Shown piece by piece: positions 43,603 through 52,444 of a stretch of 64,000 nucleotides of DNA. Under the pieces are notes generated by a model. That model ran no database searches, was not told the DNA's origin, and worked only from the letters and a program-made list of their open reading frames with translations. The DNA is taken from contig CAWFEX010000004.1 in the NCBI GenBank assembly GCA_963814955.1, forward strand, positions 868,001-932,000. Reading direction: 5' to 3'. Both the position numbers and the translations under genes were made by a program. This DNA comes from DATCJA01 sp963814955. Lineage in GTDB: Bacteria; Acidobacteriota; Vicinamibacteria; Vicinamibacterales; UBA2999. Each line of letters starts with the position of its first letter. Position 1 is the stretch's first letter.

Positions 43603-43657
43603 GCTTCGTTTCTCGTCAGAGCCTCGTTTTGAGAGCGGGGCAAATAATGACGACGTA

Positions 43658-44413
43658 TTAATACCGAGTCGCGATCAAATGGACCTGATCTCCACGGAGT
43701 CGACTTGCAAGCTTGTACCCGTGTCCCGAGATCACTGCTTCCACTTCTGCCGCAGATCCCCCAAACTGAGGTAAGAACTGAGGATGCACCTCCAGAAATA
43801 TCAGTCTGGGGCTGCTTGTCGACGCCAATAGCGCCGTCGCGCCGCGCAGAACCAGTAATTCGGCACCCTCAACGTCGATCTTCAGGACCGTCGGCAATGG
43901 AACATCATCCGCGACGAGTCTATCTATGGTCGTCATCGGGATAGGTGATTCTCCAGAATGTCGACCGAGGTCAACGAGCGAGGGAGCGTTTCCGGCGAGC
44001 CCGTCGGTTCGGAGAGACACCTGGCCCTGTTTGTCACCTAGTGCCTCTGACCTGCACTGGATGAGACGTTGCAACGCATTCAACTCGACGTTCTGACGGA
44101 GTCGCGCGAACGTCTGGGGGTCCGGCTCAAAAGCAACGACTGTTTTTGCAATTCCCGCCGCATGCACGCTGAACAAGCCCACAGATGCTCCGACGTCCCA
44201 GACAACGTCATCTGGCCGCAGCGAAAAAAGAAACGCCCCCAGAGCAAGCGCCTCTCCTCCGAATTCGACGGTGCGAAAGTACTCGGTTCGATTTCCACAG
44301 GTGAATCGATATGAGCCGAATTCCGATACCCGAAACGTGTATTCGCCGAGAGCACGCTCACAAAGTTCGCGCTTCACCTCACGAACCAGCGTTCCCGCAA
44401 CTCGCCGTATCAC
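43658..44413 (-). CDS. FkbM family methyltransferase
   Basis: 251 residues. SAM-binding motif VVWDVGASVGLFSVHAAGIA, motif II-like TVVAFEPDPQTFARLRQNV, ELNALQRLIQCRSEALGDK, and the FkbM signature PTVLKIDVEGAELLVLRGAT followed by FLEVHPQFL. All diagnostic FkbM blocks are present. Such enzymes O-methylate sugars in polysaccharides or natural products. It lies on the minus strand between the GTGPSLD protein and the flippase. The start at 44413 is the first available; a start at the next Met would shorten it only slightly. Confidence 0.9.
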   Translation of the reverse strand: MIRRVAGTLVREVKRELCERALGEYTFRVSEFGSYRFTCGNRTEYFRTVEFGGEALALGAFLFSLRPDDVVWDVGASVGLFSVHAAGIAKTVVAFEPDPQTFARLRQNVELNALQRLIQCRSEALGDKQGQVSLRTDGLAGNAPSLVDLGRHSGESPIPMTTIDRLVADDVPLPTVLKIDVEGAELLVLRGATALLASTSSPRLIFLEVHPQFLPQFGGSAAEVEAVISGHGYKLASRLRGDQVHLIATRY

Positions 44414-44521
44414 CGCGTTCTCACTCTCGTTGACCAGCTTTTTGCAGGGGCTGCCGTCACAGTCCGCACCATGTGCTGGGTGCCTCGAGGCGGCTTCAAC
44501 AATGACAACGGGCTCCGGCAG

Positions 44522-45937
44522 TTATCGATAGAGCGTTGACGCTGCATAGACTGCAATCACTGTCCAGGGGACCAGGGAAACTGAACGCTCGAACGACCAG
44601 AACCGCTCACCGAACAGGCGATAGACCTGCCGGGCCGGATACCATGAATAGAATCCGAGATTCCCTGCGAGAATGCCCACCGGGAATGCCAGGACGTTCA
44701 AGAAGCGAAGTGAGGTAACCGCCACGCCTATCGCGATCGCACCACTGATGCCATTTGTCGTGTGCCAGATGATCCGATTGGTTGTGCTGTACAACTGCAG
44801 GTGCATCGCGCCGAAACGCTCGGTGAAGAACGCCAATCCCAAAACAGTCCACAGGACAGGACTCGCGAACCGAACGGTGCTGCCTATGGCGGAAAGGATT
44901 GGTGCCGCCGAAACCGCGACGATCAGAAATAGAACCGTGAAGGTCCAATGCGAGAGCCGCATTCCACGTTTAGCCACTTCCAGCTGGCGTGAAAAATCAC
45001 CCGCAGCTCTGAGGCGTGCCAGCACCGGAATCTTGCTGTAAAAGGGACCCTGTGAAAAGTCGCTCACCAGTTGGACCGCGCGAAGTCCCAGGAGGTACGA
45101 TGCCAGTGGTCCTGGTTCGATCAGTTGTGCATAAACGAGACCGCTGCCCCACGAAATCCCTCGCGACACCATTACACCCAGGCCGCTCCGCCAGGCGCTT
45201 GGCCAGACAGTGGCCCAGACGGCCGGGTCAGTCTCACCGCCCTTGAACGATCGGAAACGACCACCCGCTACAATCCGGCAGAGCTGCCAGTCTCTAAGCT
45301 GGTTGAGCAGCAACCATGTCTGGTTGGCTATGACGAGTGCCAGAAGCCGGCCCCCCAGAAGCAAGACGGCCACCGTCGAGAGGATCGCGCCTATCGCGGT
45401 AATAGCCTCCCAGCGACGGTAAAGCGCAACCTGGTTGATTCCTTGAAGGTATGCGCCAAAGGCATTGCCGCGAAGGGTGATGACTGAGGTCGTGAGGACT
45501 ATCAACCAGGCAAGCCATCCGGTCGTGGGATCTGACAGAAACGTGATTGGCCGCGCAACCGACAATGTTCCGACGACTGCGAGAACACATGCGACGATGA
45601 GTGCCGCACGGTTATAGACGGCTCGCATCGTAGACCAGATGCGAGCGATGAACGCCCAGTCCGGCTGGCCAGTTTGACGCGGGGGCGATTGCTCCAAAGA
45701 GCGAAGATCCGTGTTGCCTGACATCGCGAAGGCGATGACTCGGGTAAACGTCGGCGCAAGGCCCCAGTCACCAAGGCTTTGGAGAAGGAAGACACTGAGG
45801 AAGAGATACCAGACGGCCACCTCGGCACTCGACAGGCGCGTGACGAGAATCGGGAGCACGACGACAGCGCCCACTGCTCGGATGGCTACGCTGGCCCAGG
45901 TCATGAAAGTTGGGGACTCCCATAGTCGCCGAATCAT
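44522..45937 (-). CDS. Wzx-like polysaccharide flippase
   Basis: 471 residues with about twelve hydrophobic helices. The N-terminus has the MATE/Wzx-like start SVAIRAVGAVVVLPILVTRL followed by SSAEVAVWYLFLSVFLLQSL; the middle carries a charged loop and VMVSRGISWGSGLVYAQLIE. No alternative transporter family fits. It should flip the polyprenyl-linked repeat unit across the inner membrane. No separate Wzy polymerase was recognised in the window; one of the GT-C-like membrane proteins could be mis-named Wzy, though their large soluble tail argues against it. Confidence 0.8.
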   Translation of the reverse strand: MIRRLWESPTFMTWASVAIRAVGAVVVLPILVTRLSSAEVAVWYLFLSVFLLQSLGDWGLAPTFTRVIAFAMSGNTDLRSLEQSPPRQTGQPDWAFIARIWSTMRAVYNRAALIVACVLAVVGTLSVARPITFLSDPTTGWLAWLIVLTTSVITLRGNAFGAYLQGINQVALYRRWEAITAIGAILSTVAVLLLGGRLLALVIANQTWLLLNQLRDWQLCRIVAGGRFRSFKGGETDPAVWATVWPSAWRSGLGVMVSRGISWGSGLVYAQLIEPGPLASYLLGLRAVQLVSDFSQGPFYSKIPVLARLRAAGDFSRQLEVAKRGMRLSHWTFTVLFLIVAVSAAPILSAIGSTVRFASPVLWTVLGLAFFTERFGAMHLQLYSTTNRIIWHTTNGISGAIAIGVAVTSLRFLNVLAFPVGILAGNLGFYSWYPARQVYRLFGERFWSFERSVSLVPWTVIAVYAASTLYR

Positions 45938-45975
45938 TGACCCTCTAGCGCAGCATCAACTTATCCGCGTGTTGA

Positions 45976-46726
45976 TCACGCAGGGTCATGGAGCCGGCCG
46001 CCAATCCCACCATCGACCGGCAGGGTCGCACCCGTCAGAAAGCTCGCCGCATCCGACGCGAGATACGCCACAGCCGCCGCAACTTCTTCGGGATTGGCAA
46101 TCCGCTTGATGGGATGAGCCGCCGCCAATTGCTCGAGCGCGCCCGGCCTCCCCTCGAATCCGGCCACCAGCATCGGCGTCGCCGTTGCCGCCGGCATACG
46201 GCATTCACCCTCACCCGACCGCCCAGATCAACGGCGAGACTCCTGGTCAGTCCGACCAGCGCCGCTTTGCTCGTGGGTACGCGACGAACCCAGGCTTCGT
46301 CAGGTTGGCATGGATGCTGGCCACGTTGACGACAGACCCTCGGCCGCGCTCGAGCTCGGGGAGCAGGGCCTGCGTGAGCAGGAACGGCGCAAGCAGATTC
46401 GTGTCCAGTGTTTCGCGCCACTGATCGAACGTGATCGAGTCGGCTGGCGCCAGGATCTGCACGGCGGCATTGTTCACCAGGACCGACAGCCCTCCGTCGC
46501 CGATGGCCTGACGGATTCGAGCGAGCAGCTCCTGCCGCTCGGCCTCGCTGCCGCAGAGATCGAGCAACTGGCACTGCAGAAATATGTCGCACGACGGCCG
46601 GCCGTCGCGCACGTCGCAGCCAATCACCCGGTAGCCCGCGTCGGTGAACGTCGCGCACAGCGCAGAGCCAATGCCCCCGACGGCACCGGTGATGAGCGCT
46701 GTCTTCGCGGTGCGATCGGCGCTCAC
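45976..46726 (-). CDS. Short-chain dehydrogenase/reductase (frameshifted)
   Basis: The start is GTG 46726, overlapping the preceding dehydrogenase stop. Blocks: TALITGAVGGIGSALCATF (TGxxxGIG cofactor motif), LSVLVNNAAVQILAPADSIT (NNA), GSVVNVASIHANLTKPGFVA followed by Y (catalytic Ser and Tyr region), then after a frame change near 46270 TSKAALVGLTRSLAVDLGG (catalytic Lys) and, after another near 46190, KRIANPEEVAAAVAYLASDA and LTGATLPVDGGIGGRL. The classical SDR catalytic set is thus present. It is likely to reduce or oxidise a sugar intermediate, together with the adjacent 2-hydroxyacid dehydrogenase and cytidylyltransferase genes. Confidence 0.75.
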
Positions 46727-47654
46727 GACACCCCAAAAATCCGAAGAGCAGGTCGATGGCCCGGTTGCTGGCCCGCCGCACGGCGTCCACGGTATTCGAG
46801 CCGTTGTGCGAGCCGAGAATACAGTGATCGAGCTCGCGGAGCGGCGAGCCGGCAGCCGGCGGCTCCTCTTCGAACACATCGAGCGCCGCTGCTGACACCT
46901 GGCCGCTTCGAAGCGCCGAGACAAGCGCAGCTTCGTCGATAAGAGGGCCTCGTGCGACGTTGACGACTCTGACGCCGCGTCGCGCGCGCGCCAGGGCCGA
47001 CTCGTTCAGCATGTGGCGATTGGCTGCAGTCAGCGCGCACGTCAAGACGATGAAGTCCGCCTCCTCCACGCGTGCCGGCCAGACCGCCACCTCGATGCCG
47101 TCGGGCGGCTGGCGATCGCCCAATACCGGATCGTAGGCGACGACGCGCATGCCGGCTGCGGTCAGGCGTCGCGCCGTCTGGCTTCCGATGTCCCCGCAGC
47201 CAACGAGCGCCACCGTTCGACCCGCAAGCGAGATACCCGCCGGCTTCGGCCAATCGCCGGCGCGCACGCCGCGATCGATGGCCACGATATGCCTCGCCAA
47301 TGCCGTCACATAGGCCATCGCCAGGTCGGCGACTTCGTTTCCAAACATCTCCGGAGTATTGGCGAACGGGATGCCGAGCTCGCGCACGGCCGTCTGATCC
47401 CACGTTGTCCACGCCGATTCCCCACTTCACCGCCGCACGAAGCGACCGGCCTTGCCCGCCGCCAGCACCCGTCGCGTCACCGGATCATCGCCGATGATCC
47501 AGCCGTCGCAAGCCGGAACAAGTCCGAGCAGCTCCCCTTCGGTCAGGGTCTGGACCACTTCCGGTGTTTCCAACTCGATGGCATGGCGCTCGAAGCGGGG
47601 ACGAAACTCGTCCAGGCCCCGGAGCATCGGTGGACAGGTGAGCAGGACTTTCAT
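46723..47654 (-). CDS. D-isomer-specific 2-hydroxyacid dehydrogenase (frameshifted)
   Basis: N-terminal piece MKVLLTCPPMLRGLDEFRPR to LAAGKAGRFVR; after a frame change near 47425 KWGIGVDNVG; then in another frame GIPFANTPEMFGNEVADLAM (family motif), the NAD-binding GRTVALVGCGDIGSQTARRL, VNVARGPLIDEAALVSALRS and ALDVFEEEPPAAGSPLRELD followed by HCILGSHNGSNT (catalytic Arg, Glu and His positions). It is phosphoglycerate-dehydrogenase-like in sequence but its context is sugar metabolism. The end overlaps the SDR start. In polysaccharide loci such enzymes may supply an acidic sugar precursor; the substrate here is unknown. Confidence 0.75.
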
Positions 47655-47657
47655 GCT

Positions 47658-48353
47658 CAGCGCGCCGTCGGCAGGCGCTGCCGCGCGATGTCTCAGCCAG
47701 GTCCCAACCCTCCTGGTCGTCGATGTCCAGGCTCTCGATCCTCGGCGTCTCGAACATCATTGGACGCCGGCCGATCCGCGCTCGAGTGGCTTTGAAGCTC
47801 TCCGCGGTAAAGAGATACAAGGTCGAGTTTTCTTCGAACCACGGCTCGAGGTCCTGAGTGCGAATCAGGTTCGAGGGATCGTGGTTGATCGCCCGGCCGT
47901 CTGCGCCGTAGAAGCGCGACTGGAATCGATTCACGCTGAACAAGGAATCGGCCGCGCGCGCGCGTGTTGCTCGCGGAAAGCGGCCAACGCCCGCGAAATG
48001 GTCTCCGCCCCGAGCAGCGGATTCGTGGCATGCGTCATCACGTAGCAGTCAGCGGGCACCGCCGAGATGTCGTCTTCGAGAACCAGGTTCATGCTCACGA
48101 GATCGCCGCGCAGCTCGGGCTTGCGTTCACGCAGCTGCACGCGGGGCAACCGGTGGATTCCCAAGTCTCGGAAGATCGGTTCGGCGTCGGTATTGATCAC
48201 GACCGACTCGATCTCCCGGATCGAGAGCAGGGTGTCGAGAATCCACGCGAAGAGCGGTTTTCCGCAGAAGTCCCGAAAATTCTTCCCTGCGATCCGCTCG
48301 CTATGGCCCTTGATTGGCAGAAGGGCGATGATCCGCTCACCGTCGCGTGGCAT
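47658..48353 (-). CDS. Acylneuraminate cytidylyltransferase-like enzyme (frameshifted)
   Basis: N-terminal frame: IIALLPIKGHSERIAGKNFR (the nucleotide-binding P-x-K/R-GHSERIxxKN motif of CMP-sialate/Kdo synthetases), KPLFAWILDTLLSIREIESV, YVMTHATNPLLGAETISRAL. After a frame change near 47945: FSVNRFQSRFYGADGRAINH and FEENSTLYLFTAESFKATRA, ending near TPRIESLDIDDQEGWDLAE; a second small change gives the final residues ARQRLPTAR. It should make a CMP-activated nonulosonate or similar acidic sugar. No NeuB or NeuC homologs are visible in the window, so the sugar's origin is open. Confidence 0.78.
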
Positions 48354-49294
48354 CGTAGTCGCTTTCGCGGATCGGAGTGCTCTGCTTTCCCTGACTGGCG
48401 AAGCGAATGGGGCGCGGATAGTAGAACTTCATGATCAGCTCGTGCGTGAGCGGCGATCGGTAGTTCATTCCCCGATACGTGCCCGGTACTGCATCGACCG
48501 GAACGTCAGGATCTCGAAGAATCGCCTGCCCTGGCCCTGATTGAATGCCGCGAGCAGATCTCTGCCGATATTGGAAAGAAGGTATGTCAGAAACTGCGGG
48601 AAGGTCACGTGCGAGTCAGGAAAGATCTGCCTCAGCGCGATAGCTTCCCGCATATGTCGCCGCTTGATCTGCGCCGGTGTCTCCTCGTGGATGTGAACGA
48701 CCCCGGCGCCGGCGATGTACGCGATCCGGTGGCGCTGATCGATCGCCCATTTGCCCAGGCCAGATCTTCCAGTCCTGAGAGCGTCTCGTCATACGGATGC
48801 TCGAGCCAGAGCGATCGACGAATGGCGGCGTTGGCGTTGTTGCAGAATGGAATTCGCTGATCCGGGTTGGACTCTTCCGGATATTGCTTTTTGAACAGCT
48901 GGTGCTCGGAGAATTTCGTCCGCTCGTCGCCCACCTGCCGCCCGTAAACCAACGCTACGCGTGGATCGGCAAAGGGCTCGATCAGCCGCTCGAGCCAGTC
49001 CTGCCGGCACGGGACCACGTGGGCGCTGGCCATGACCAGATACTGGGCCGTTGCGCGCCGGCAGCCTTGATTGAGCGAGTATCCGAATGTGAAGTCGGCC
49101 GGGCGAATCCGAATCAGCTCTGCTGGAAACCTGCGGACGATGTCGACGGTGCGGTCGGTCGACCCGGAATCGACCACGATCACCTCCGGGTCGCGCACCG
49201 TCTGGCTGTAAACGTGCTCGAGCAGGGTGCCGATATGCCGCTCTTCGTTGAAGCATCGGATGATGACCGAGACCCGCCGAGCGCCGCTCGTCAT
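48336..49294 (-). CDS. GT2-family glycosyltransferase (two frameshifts)
   Basis: N-terminal GT-A start RVSVIIRCFNEERHIGTLLE, EVIVVDSGSTDRTVDIVRRF (DxSTD nucleotide-binding), FTFGYSLNQGCRRATAQYLV, LVYGRQVGDERTKFSEHQLF and NNANAAIRRSLWLEHPYDET. After a frame change near 48760 it continues KWAIDQRHRIAYIAGAGVVH (the E/H-containing acceptor end) and MREAIALRQIFPDSHVTFPQ; a further change near 48480 leads to MNYRSPLTHELIMKFYYPRP and ends DYDATRR at 48336, overlapping the cytidylyltransferase start. It is rhamnosyltransferase-like in overall layout, though the sugar is not assigned. Confidence 0.75.
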
Positions 49295-49437
49295 CAGGCA
49301 GCTCCCGGCCGGTCAACGAGGAGAAAATCAGGCAAGTGCATCAAAATCTATCCGTACGGGCTCAGCGTGCAGTCCGGGCGCTTCCGGGCCGATACTGCCG
49401 ATATCGAGGAGCGCCAGCAGTCCGCAGCTTTGAGCGA

Positions 49438-50928
49438 GTGACAAGACCTTCAACCTCATCTCCGGCGGCGGAATTCCGAGGCGCGAGCCCGCAGGCGGAT
49501 TCGCACGCTCGAGAAGCGCCAGTTGCAGCCCGCCGCTGGCTCCATCGTATCGAGCGACTCCTCCTGCTCGCCATCGTCGACGCGTTCACGTTGTATCTGG
49601 CGGTCACTCTCGCGTATCTCGTGTGGGCGGGACCGATGAGGGACCAGCCCTTCGCCCTGTACGTAGAGCTCGCGCCGCTTGCCCTGCTCTTTCTCTTCGG
49701 CTACGCGGTCGCCGGACTGTATCCCGGCTTCGGGCTTGGACCCGTGGAAACGCTGCGACGCCAATCGTACGTGACGGCCTCCAGCTTCCTCCTGCTCGCC
49801 GCGGTGTCCTTCGCGTTGAAGCTTCCCCCCACGTACTCGCGCGTGACGTTCACGATTACCCTCTTCCTGAGCCTCGTCCTGGTCCCGCTGGGTCGAATGC
49901 TGTTGACCCAACTCGCCCGGCAATGGCACTGGTGGAGCGAACCCGTCGTCATCATCGGCACGAGCCCACGGGCGGCCGAAGCCATCCGAAGCATGCAGCA
50001 GGCGAGTCGCCATGAGTACCGGCCAGCCGCCGTCCTCGCGCTGGAACCGAATCTCGCGCCGCACGCTGTCGAAGGCGTGCCGGTCGTCGGGGGCCTCGCG
50101 CATTCGCCTGTGCTCGTCACGCAAGGGATTCGCGTGGCACTGCTCGAGACCGACCGGAATCTGAGCCGCACGCTCGTCGACCGCCTGCAGCGCGACTTCA
50201 GACACGTCGTCCTGTTCAGGGAATCCGGCGGTCTGCCCGTCGAAGGATTGCAGCTGCGGCACCTCGGCGATCTGGTCGGCATCGAGTACACCAACAACCT
50301 GCTGATGCACGGCAATCGCGTCGCGAAGCGCGCGCTCGATCTCGTGATTGGGAGCATCGCACTCGTCCTTGCTGCGCCGATCATCCTGTGTGCCGCGATT
50401 CTCGTCAGGCTGATCGACGGTGGACCATCGTTCTACTCTCAGGCTCGAAGCGGCATCGACGGACGCCGGATCGCCGTACCAAAGGTGCGGACGATGAGGC
50501 TCGATGCAGAAAAGCGGCTCGAGGAGCACCTGGCGGAGAACCCAGAGCTGCGGGAGGAATGGGAAGAACGGTTCAAGCTCGCGCGCGATCCACGGTTGAT
50601 TCCGCTGGTGGGACGTCTGTTCCGGCAGTTCAGCATCGACGAGCTCCCGCAGCTCTGGTCGGTTCTTCGCGGGGACATGAGCCTCGTGGGCCCGAGGCCG
50701 TTTCCCGACTATCACATCAGCCAGTTCTCGCCGGTCTTTCTCGAGCTCCGGCAGCGCGTACGCCCGGGTATCACCGGGCTGTGGCAAATCACGATTCGCA
50801 GCGACGGTGGCATCGATGAACAAGTGGCCTACGACAGCTACTACATCCGGAACTGGTCCGTCTGGCTGGATCTCTACATCCTGAGTCGGACGATTGCCGC
50901 GGTCGCGGCCGGCCGCGGCGCCTACTGA
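49438..50928 (+). CDS. WbaP/CpsE-type polyprenyl-phosphate glycosylphosphotransferase (EPS initiation)
   Basis: About 496 residues with five hydrophobic helices; an alternative start at 49336 would add 34 residues. The C-terminal catalytic domain is clear: RALDLVIGSIALVLAAPIIL, PSFYSQARSGIDGRRIAVPK, VRTMRLDAEKRLEEHLAEN (the extended insert of the WbaP group), SIDELPQLWSVLRGDMSLVG followed by PRPF, and RPGITGLWQI. The middle region has an NAD-binding-like fold (VVIIGTSPRAAEAIRSMQQA). It transfers a sugar-1-phosphate to undecaprenyl phosphate as the committed first step of EPS synthesis. It is divergent from the GT2 gene. The domain call is strong. Confidence 0.9.
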   Translation: MTRPSTSSPAAEFRGASPQADSHAREAPVAARRWLHRIERLLLLAIVDAFTLYLAVTLAYLVWAGPMRDQPFALYVELAPLALLFLFGYAVAGLYPGFGLGPVETLRRQSYVTASSFLLLAAVSFALKLPPTYSRVTFTITLFLSLVLVPLGRMLLTQLARQWHWWSEPVVIIGTSPRAAEAIRSMQQASRHEYRPAAVLALEPNLAPHAVEGVPVVGGLAHSPVLVTQGIRVALLETDRNLSRTLVDRLQRDFRHVVLFRESGGLPVEGLQLRHLGDLVGIEYTNNLLMHGNRVAKRALDLVIGSIALVLAAPIILCAAILVRLIDGGPSFYSQARSGIDGRRIAVPKVRTMRLDAEKRLEEHLAENPELREEWEERFKLARDPRLIPLVGRLFRQFSIDELPQLWSVLRGDMSLVGPRPFPDYHISQFSPVFLELRQRVRPGITGLWQITIRSDGGIDEQVAYDSYYIRNWSVWLDLYILSRTIAAVAAGRGAY

Positions 50929-50949
50929 AATCGCTCGCCTAACCTCGCA

Positions 50950-51055
50950 GACGTAGTGTCCGCCTTCACCCCTCGACGATGCTCGGGGTGCCCTGAGCGT
51001 ATGCCGAAGGGCAGGCGGACGCGGGTCAGTCCGGCTAAAGCCGGACACTACGTAC
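50950..51055. repeat. Palindromic repeat with the variant CCTCGACGATGCTCGGGGTG phrase
   Basis: The ends are an inverted pair (GACGTAGTGTCCGCC ... CCGGACACTACGT), and the middle carries the phrase CCTCGACGATGCTCGGGGTG plus TATGCCGAAGGGCAGGCGGA, as at 32.85 kb. The last bases provide the stop codon of the toxin gene (TAG on the minus strand at 51048-51050), so the repeat has been inserted up to the coding end. Confidence 0.85.
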
Positions 51056-51467
51056 GGGCATCCTGAACGCGGACGGCACCAGTCTTCGCGGCGTATTGGA
51101 GGATCCGTGCGTCGGCAGTAAGAAACACCGCATCGAGATGTCTCGCGGTTGCAACGAGCAGGCGATCCAGAAGGTCGGCCAGTGCAGCACGCGGGATGCT
51201 GCCCGCATCGAGAGCAATCACCGGCGTGAGCTCCGCCACGCGAACGCCTGCATCGTCCAGCGAGTCGCGAACCCACTGTTCCAGAGATCGTGCGAGCCGA
51301 ACGCGGCCGAGGGTATGCAGCGCGGTGAGCTCGAAGATCGTAACGGGAGAAACGCGGATCGCTTCCCGGGCTTCAGCCCTGGCGAGCAGCTGCCGCGAGC
51401 GGCGCCCCACGCGGCGTACGTCGCCTTCGGCGCTCCACAGCCAGACGTGGGTATCGAGCAGCAGCAC
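51048..51467 (-). CDS. vapC: VapC-like PIN-domain toxin
   Basis: 139 residues, GTG start: VLLLDTHVWLWSAEGDV (first PIN Asp), SPVTIFELTALHTLGRVRL (Glu), and DLLDRLLVATARHLDAVFLT followed by ADARILQYA (the third and fourth acidic positions). This is the pattern of type II toxin PIN ribonucleases (LDTHxxLW, ADRLLVATA, TAD). It lies 3 bp after the antitoxin gene on the same strand, the usual order. The stop codon lies within a palindromic repeat. Confidence 0.85.
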   Translation of the reverse strand: MLLLDTHVWLWSAEGDVRRVGRRSRQLLARAEAREAIRVSPVTIFELTALHTLGRVRLARSLEQWVRDSLDDAGVRVAELTPVIALDAGSIPRAALADLLDRLLVATARHLDAVFLTADARILQYAAKTGAVRVQDART

Positions 51468-51470
51468 GAC

Positions 51471-51761
51471 TCAGCTGCGATCGATGTCGTACTTGCCGTC
51501 GATTGGATCGAAAGGTCGCTCGTATTTGAGCACTGTGCCCTTCAGGGAACCGAAAAACGACTTCTTCGCGGGTTCGGCAAACGGCACCAGCTTCGCCACG
51601 GGCTTTCCATGCTTGGTCACGACGTACTCAGCCCCCGTTTCGCGGACGCGGTCCATCAATTCCAGACACCTGGCCTTGAACTCAGCCGCGCCGTAACGGT
51701 TGTCGCCGCCCGCGCGGCGCGAAACAGCACGCGACGCACGTGTTTTCGGCACTCTCGGCAT
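51471..51761 (-). CDS. Phd/YefM-type antitoxin paired with VapC
   Basis: 96 residues. Core motif RYGAAEFKARCLELMDRVRE TGAEYVVT, then KHGKPVAKLVPFAEPAKKSF, the typical Phd/YefM fold (A-x-x-F-K-A-x-C-L, KxGKPVAxLVP). The basic N-terminal extension (TRASRAVSRRAGG) is not part of the domain and the true start may be at a later codon. The C-terminal part FGSLKGTVLKYERPFDPIDG is the toxin-binding tail and resembles other PIN-linked antitoxins. It should repress its own operon and neutralise the PIN toxin. Confidence 0.85.
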   Translation of the reverse strand: MPRVPKTRASRAVSRRAGGDNRYGAAEFKARCLELMDRVRETGAEYVVTKHGKPVAKLVPFAEPAKKSFFGSLKGTVLKYERPFDPIDGKYDIDRS

Positions 51762-51784
51762 GACCAGAATATTGTGACCAATTC

Positions 51785-52141
51785 TCAGTGACGGATCAAG
51801 TCGCGAGCGCGGCCTCGATCTGCGCGGCGCGCCGGGTACGGCCGACAGTTGGTAGCGGGGCGATGCCCCGACAGCGCGTTACGGACGAAGAGTCTCATCA
51901 CGACGCCAACCGGGGTGAACACAAGGGCGAAGAAGACCGAGAGCAGAATGCGGGCATTTACCCATCCGAGCCGCTGTGCGAAAAGCCACCATACACGGTT
52001 CGGCAGTCTCAGAACGGATGGCGCGACGGCCCCCAGACTGACGAGCAGAATGCCAGTAAAGAGCAACACCAGGCTCATCAGCGGGCGGCTGCGCCGCCAC
52101 GCAGGAGCCGCCAATGCCAGGCAGACTCCGCCGATACTCAA
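51785..52141 (-). CDS. SxtJ-like small membrane protein
   Basis: The first available start is the TTG at 52141, but the frame is open further upstream and the preceding residues (PGHPTERSFGL) match the SxtJ N-terminal TERSFGL pattern, so the true start is probably within or beside the palindromic repeat at 52.2 kb or is lost by an indel. Body: LVLLFTGILLVSLGAVAPSV, VWWLFAQRLGWVNARILLSV, FFALVFTPVGVVMRLFVR, the SxtJ motif (TPxGxxMRL). Such proteins accompany polysaccharide and saxitoxin-type gene clusters; their function is unknown. Confidence 0.6.
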   Translation of the reverse strand: MSIGGVCLALAAPAWRRSRPLMSLVLLFTGILLVSLGAVAPSVLRLPNRVWWLFAQRLGWVNARILLSVFFALVFTPVGVVMRLFVRNALSGHRPATNCRPYPARRADRGRARDLIRH

Positions 52142-52209
52142 CCCGAACGATCGCTCCGTTGGATGCCCCGGCGTCTGCCGTTGCGGCTCACGTCTTATGA
52201 GTTTGCCAG

Positions 52210-52318
52210 TACGTAGTGTCCGGCTTAGCGGACCGGTACGTAGTGTCCGGCTTCAGCCGGACCGTACGTAGTGTCCGGCTTTAGCCGGACCGGGACGCAG
52301 AGCCGGCTTTAGCCGGAC
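52210..52318. repeat. Four consecutive GTAGTGTCCGGCTTTAGCC units
   Basis: Four units of about 28 bp follow one another: ACGTAGTGTCCGGCTTAGCG (degenerate), ACGTAGTGTCCGGCTTCAGC, ACGTAGTGTCCGGCTTTAGC, and a truncated GCAGAGCCGGCTTTAGCCGG. Each is self-complementary. They lie between the divergent SxtJ-like and Omp85-like genes. The clustering indicates local amplification; no spacer sequences separate them as a CRISPR array would require. Confidence 0.9.
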
Positions 52319-52444
52319 CTGGTATTGCTCTTGCCTTATGGACGTGGTGTCAGGCCGCGGCCCCGACCGTACGCACTCGAACCTGATCGGTGCGGCTGCA
52401 TCGGAACGCTGCTCGCGCCGGATACGCAGTTTGGAGGCTCGTTC

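Noticed and set aside
49456..51276. 606-codon minus-strand open frame opposite the WbaP-like gene
   Set aside because: Antisense shadow of a well-conserved glycosylphosphotransferase; no recognisable domain.
52210..52318. Possible CRISPR array in the four-unit repeat
   Set aside because: Units adjoin without unique spacers of constant length, vary in sequence, and recur as single copies elsewhere; no cas genes in the window.
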